Below are positions 59,940 to 64,000 of a stretch of 64,000 bases of DNA, one piece after another. The position numbers and the translations under genes are program-made. This stretch comes from Craterostigma plantagineum (lineage: Eukaryota > Streptophyta > Magnoliopsida > Lamiales > Linderniaceae). Under the pieces are notes generated by a model, which worked only from the letters and a program-made list of their open reading frames with translations, searched no databases and had not been told where the DNA came from. Numbering within the stretch: the stretch's first letter is position 1; each line of letters begins with the position of its first letter. The DNA lies in contig JAPQWV010001346.1 of the NCBI GenBank assembly GCA_027422505.1, positions 1-64,000 of the forward strand. The letters are read 5' to 3'.

Positions 59940-61984
59940 ATGTTTGGTAGAGCTCCGAAGAAGAGTGACAACACCAGGTACTATGAGGTGTTGGGTGTTC
60001 CCAAAACGGCGTCGCCTGATGACTTGAAGAAGGCGTATAAGAAAGCCGCGATTAAGAATCATCCCGACAAAGGTGGTGATCCTGAGAAGGTAATTTGTTG
60101 GTTCTCTTCTTATGATTTCGTATCGTCTGTCTCGGTTTTGCTGGATTAGTATTTTTGAAGATCGATTGTTTCGAAATGGTATGTATTCTATAATTCGCTG
60201 GAATTGGGTTTAAAAAGTGATTAGGAAAATGAATCTCACTGTGAGTAGGTGAAGTTTATAAGACTATGTATGTAGGGGATGCAAGTGATTATGTCGCTCT
60301 GCTGATTGTGGGTTTGTTGATGCTAAAGAGATGGAGTGACTGGAACAATTCCGTCGTAATTTATATCATCTGCTGTTAGTATTCTAGTCGTTTCTTGGTA
60401 CCTTTTAAATTCGAATCTCTATATTTCCAGCCGTGGGGATAATTTTTTTGAAGTCTTAGCATGTGAAAGTGTCACTTTACTGCAGTTCAAAGAGCTTGCT
60501 CATGCCTATGAGGTCCTCAGCGACCCTGAGAAACGTGAAATCTATGATCAGTACGGAGAGGATGCACTTAAAGAAGGAATGGGGGGCGGCGGTGGTATGC
60601 ACGACCCATTCGACATCTTCTCGTCCTTCTTCGGAGGAAGCCCATTCGGTGGAGGTGAGTGACTTAACATAGTACATCGACCGTTATGATATCATCTTGT
60701 ATTTTCTGTAGCTGTGGTGTGACATGACTGTGTTCATTTTCAACGAAATAGGTGGTGGGAGCAGTAGGGGACGAAGGCAAAGACGTGGAGAGGACGTTGT
60801 ACACCCATTGAAGGTCTCTCTTGAGGACTTGTACCTTGGGACATCGAAAAAGCTATCTCTTTCGAGAAATGTGATCTGCTCTAAGTGCCAGGGGTAGGTC
60901 TTTTCTCTGTTTCATTCTCCACGAATTAAACTGTTGTTTTGTGTCTGATTGGTTTGTGATACTGATCGTAACTTTCTCTTTCATGTTTTTCAGTAAAGGA
61001 TCGAAATCGGGGGCATCATCGAAATGTAATGGCTGTCAAGGCAGTGGCATGAAGGTAACTATCAGACAGCTCGGCCCTGGAATGATTCAACAGATGCAGC
61101 ACCCTTGCAATCAGTGCAAAGGGACGGGGGAGACGATTAGCGATAAAGACAGATGCCCTCAGTGTAAAGGGGAGAAAGTTGTTCAAGAGAAGAAGGTATT
61201 GGAGGTACATGTCGAGAAGGGAATGCAAAACGGTCAGAAGATTACATTCCCAGGAGAAGCTGATGAAGCAGTATGTATCTTGGCCTTTCTTAATAGTCTC
61301 TATCCGATTTCAGTTTCCTAACTGTACTCGGTCTGTATATAGATGTGACCTTATCGGTGTTTTTTTTTTTTCTTTCAGCCCGACACTGTCACGGGGGACA
61401 TTGTGTTTGTGCTTCAGCAGAAGGAGCATCCCAAGTTCAAGAGAAAGGGCGAGGACCTTTTTGTAGAGCACTCTCTGACTCTAACCGAGGCTTTATGTGG
61501 CTTTCAGTTCGTATTAGCTCACTTGGACGGCAGGTCGCTGCTCATCAAATCTCAGCCCGGGGAAGTTGTGAAGCCTGGTGAGTGATTCTTTCTTAGCAAC
61601 ACTGATTTATGTAAGGGTTTTTGGCTGGTAACTGAGTTGTAATTTTGTGTCCCTTTCGAAGATTCGTACAAGGCAATCAACGACGAAGGGATGCCAATGT
61701 ATCAGAGGCCCTTCATGAAGGGCAAGCTGTACATCCACTTCAACGTTGAGTTCCCCGATTCTCTTTTGCCCGAGCAAGTTGAGGCTCTTGTGAAGATTCT
61801 TCCTCCCAAGCCACAGTCTCAGCTGACCGACATGGAGATTGATGAGTGCGAAGAAACAACCCTTCACGACGTCAACATTGAGGAAGAGATGCGAAGGAAA
61901 GCGCAGCAGCAGCAAGAGGCGTACGACGAGGACGATGAAGATGCTCACGGCGGTGCTCAAAGGGTTCAATGTGCCCAACAGTAG
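59940..61984 (+). CDS. ANJ1/J3-like: Type I DnaJ/HSP40 co-chaperone, farnesylated (ANJ1/AtJ3 type)
   Basis: Exons 59940-60089, 60486-60654, 60752-60893, 60994-61270, 61379-61577 and 61662-61984 have GT..AG borders and join in frame to 1260 nt (419 residues). The J domain occupies about residues 10-75, with the HSP70-stimulating HPD at 41-43. A Gly/Phe-rich linker ([20 protein letters not shown]) follows. Four CxxCxGxx zinc modules begin at about residue 149 ([32 protein letters not shown]), then the substrate-binding domains. The C-terminus is VQCAQQ, a CaaX farnesylation box that ties the protein to membranes. It activates cytosolic HSP70 and hands it clients. Length and motifs match plant ANJ1/AtJ2/AtJ3, and all key residues are present, so it is probably functional. 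Confidence 0.95.
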
Positions 61985-62570
61985 CATATTACTTTGAATG
62001 AGTGATTTCAATTGAGCTTTGATTAAAGGGGGCGAAGACTATTATATACCAAAGACCTTATTGAAGATTGATGATGTGCTTTTGTGCTTTGCTGTTTGGA
62101 GTTTTAACTATTGCTGCTTGAACCTATTAAGAATCATCTTATGGATGTGAGTTCGGGTTTATTGGAATCATTAACCGATTGACTGAACTAGGAATGAGAT
62201 ATTGAAGGGACAAACTACTGGAAAATTAATGACTTGTTACACATAATGAGCTGAGCTCTGTGATATACGGAGTAACTGACATAATGGATAAAGGGGAGGC
62301 ATAAAACTAAATTTAATCATCACTTAGAATCAAAGTTCGAACTATACAATTTAGTCGAATATTTATCCTCTCTCTCTCCATCGAAAAAACTCTTCTATCT
62401 CCTATTCGTGAACCTACTTGATCGTTTTCTGAAATGACCCGATTCCTTGTATAAGCATGCCCATAAGTCTTTTGTAAGATATAGGTCTTGGTAATAAGTA
62501 TCCCTAGGTACACGGCATTCGCTGTGACGATGTATTCATTGCGACAAAAGCCAAACTTTAATGTTCAGGG
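61985..62570. other. 3' flank of the DnaJ gene
   Basis: This holds the probable 3' UTR (first 100-200 bases) followed by AT-rich sequence. No further gene was recognised. Confidence 0.4.
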
Positions 62571-63183
62571 AATAAGGGCAGTGCACAAAAATAGAACGTA
62601 ACTAAGGCGAAAGGGCAGAAAATGAAAGGGAACTGAGTCGAGAGGGTCGGGTAGAAAAGTCTAGGATTTCAGAGCGAGAACGTTGAGTCTTATGTTGGAG
62701 CATGTGACTGTGAGTTTGATCATGCTATGTTCTTTTATATTTTTCGCTTACGTGTCCTAGCTCTAAGGTTACGTGTTCATTATGCATGTTTGTCGCTTCA
62801 TGATTACTCGACCCGTTTTTCCCCCAAGAAGACCCTCATATTTATGCTTGCCACTTTAAGTAGTAGATATGCGATTAACTTGCAAATTTATGGCAGGGGT
62901 AAGGCTAGTGCACGAATTGAACGATTCACTATATGCTAGCCTATACACTGACTGGTTTTGAGCGGATCCCTGTGAGGTAAGAGTCTCGATTGGCAGTGCG
63001 AAGGAAGTTTAGGTCGACAAGTGCAAGTCATTAGTGTGATGTCCAAGATTATTCGCTTGATTCCGTTTCGTGCTTTCTAGCTTTGATGATAAATTGCGAA
63101 CGATCGTGTCGTTATCTTGATTTGACGCCTTCTCTGACTTCTAATTTACTTGAGGACAAGCAAATGTTAAGTGTTGGGAGGTT
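62571..63183 (+). mobile_element. 3' internal region of an LTR retrotransposon
   Basis: It is non-coding, but it ends with TTACTTGAGGACAAGCAAAT followed by GTTAAGTGTTGGGAGGTT, a phrase found just before the 3' LTR in many plant Ty3 (Athila/Tat) elements; the purine-rich TGTTGGGAGG acts as the polypurine tract. The left limit is not defined, and pol is absent from the window. Confidence 0.45.
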
Positions 63184-63615
63184 TGATAAACGTATTTTAA
63201 TATGTTTATTGTAGTAATTATGGGTGCTATAGTAGAATTTCCGTGGTCATTTTATGCATTTAATTGCTCTATTTACACCTATTTGGATATTATTGAACCT
63301 TAGGACAGCTTCCGGGCGAAAAGGAGCGAAAACGAGGCAAAACGGAGTAAAAACGATGGAAATAGGCATGTGACACGGCCGTGACACAAGTGCACAAGGC
63401 CGTGACAAGGGACAGAGTACTACACTGAAGAACGTCCGGCCGTGACCCAAATTGCACTAGGCCGTGACACCTGGCAGTAAGCTTCGAAGGTTATACTGGA
63501 TGATGTCACGGTCGTGACACCCAATGCACTTGGCCGTGACACTTGGCAGAGAGTCGAAGTTCAGTACGTCACGGCCGTGACACCTAGTGCACTTGGCCGT
63601 GACACTTGGCAGAAA
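63184..63615 (+). mobile_element. LTR start with GGCCGTGACAC repeats
   Basis: It begins TGATAAACGTATTTTAATATG directly after the purine tract. AAAAGGAGCGAAAACGAGG follows, then four units of about 65 bp built on CACGGCCGTGACAC..TGCACTTGGCCGTGACA (63365-63615). It is the same family as the minus-strand fragment at 32109-32583. The LTR is interrupted or changes character after about 63615. Confidence 0.55.
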
Positions 63616-63619
63616 GCGC

Positions 63620-64000
63620 GAGAGGCAAAATTATGACTGTCAGACCCGACCCAATATATTGCGGTTTTCTAAAATGTACCCCAAACCCGATCATAAAAAT
63701 CTTAACCCGATAGATTGCGGTTTGCTTATGTGCGGTTGGACTGGGGCGGTTTTCGCGGTTTTAATATTTATTTTTATCATAGCGAAAATTAAGGTAATAT
63801 TCTAAAGTATAGATAGAGCAAAAAGGTATATCATTAACCTATTTACAAATATAAAAGTTTATATACAGAAATGTTATTATCATAGTAATAAGTAATAGTA
63901 ACTGATAATAAAAGTCCGATAAGAAGCTTGATTAAAAGCTCATATTCATTGTTCACGATCGGCTTTTGGTAAAGCAACTAAAGCAGGTGTCTCATTTTGA
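63620..64000. other. TTGCGGTTT-rich insertion inside the LTR, edge of window
   Basis: AGACCCGACCC, ATATATTGCGGTTTT and TAGATTGCGGTTTGC words resemble subterminal arms of plant hAT MITEs. AT-rich DNA follows to the window edge. Only one end could be inside the window, so the call stays open. Confidence 0.3.

Overview
The window is nuclear DNA of a flowering plant, most likely a core eudicot. The genes have many short introns with GT..AG borders, there is no bacterial-style gene packing, and all three host genes match plant families. I cannot name the species. Only about 8 kb is ordinary host gene space; nearly everything else is transposable elements, many nested in one another.

Host genes. 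(1) At 27-1139 on the minus strand are the first three coding exons of a LONESOME HIGHWAY-type bHLH regulator that runs off the left edge, with a 34-codon upstream ORF in its leader (1289-1393). (2) At 7313-10410 on the minus strand is a complete 15-exon gene for a DEG1/PUS3-type tRNA pseudouridine synthase; the exons join in frame to 443 residues. (3) At 59940-61984 on the plus strand is a complete 6-exon gene for a type I DnaJ/HSP40 co-chaperone (419 residues, C-terminal CAQQ farnesylation box), with a heat-shock-element-like core and a TATA box upstream.

Mobile DNA, left to right. Two related Mutator-like non-autonomous elements lie at 1711-2745 (perfect 9-bp target duplication) and 3301-5080. 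The second was split by an LTR retrotransposon that now survives as a solo LTR (3900-4721, perfect ATAAC duplication). A third possible Mutator-like repeat, a Helitron-like terminus and a Tourist-like MITE precede the pseudouridine synthase gene. From 12051 to 32108 there is a Ty3 (chromovirus, Tekay/Del-like) element with LTRs of about 3.1 kb. Its gag was interrupted by a second complete 9.85-kb Ty3 element in the opposite orientation (15844-25695, ATGAC duplication). The LTRs of both are packed with a short TCGAGAT-type motif. The outer 3' LTR breaks off against an LTR fragment containing CACGGCCGTG palindromes. Next comes the 5' part of a decayed Ty1/copia element on the minus strand (about 32600-35650).

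From 36.7 to 55.5 kb, all host-like ORFs on the plus strand belong to a decayed block: a DUF1985/Ulp1 (C48) protease pseudogene, a Helitron Rep-helicase pseudogene, and a second Ulp1 protease pseudogene. The Rep-helicase was hit by a Stowaway MITE, a hAT MITE and a 6.3-kb hAT-type element. That hAT element itself contains a broken endogenous pararetrovirus (petuvirus-like, Caulimoviridae, minus strand, about 46.2-51.2 kb). From 57.8 to 59.3 kb there is a cluster of Helitron-like termini with a hAT-like element between them. The right end of the window enters another LTR retrotransposon (PPT-like tract, LTR from about 63184).

The three host genes do not form a pathway; they are neighbours by position only. 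All exon borders were placed by eye from splice consensus, reading frame and family motifs. Percent identities and element ages were not computed.
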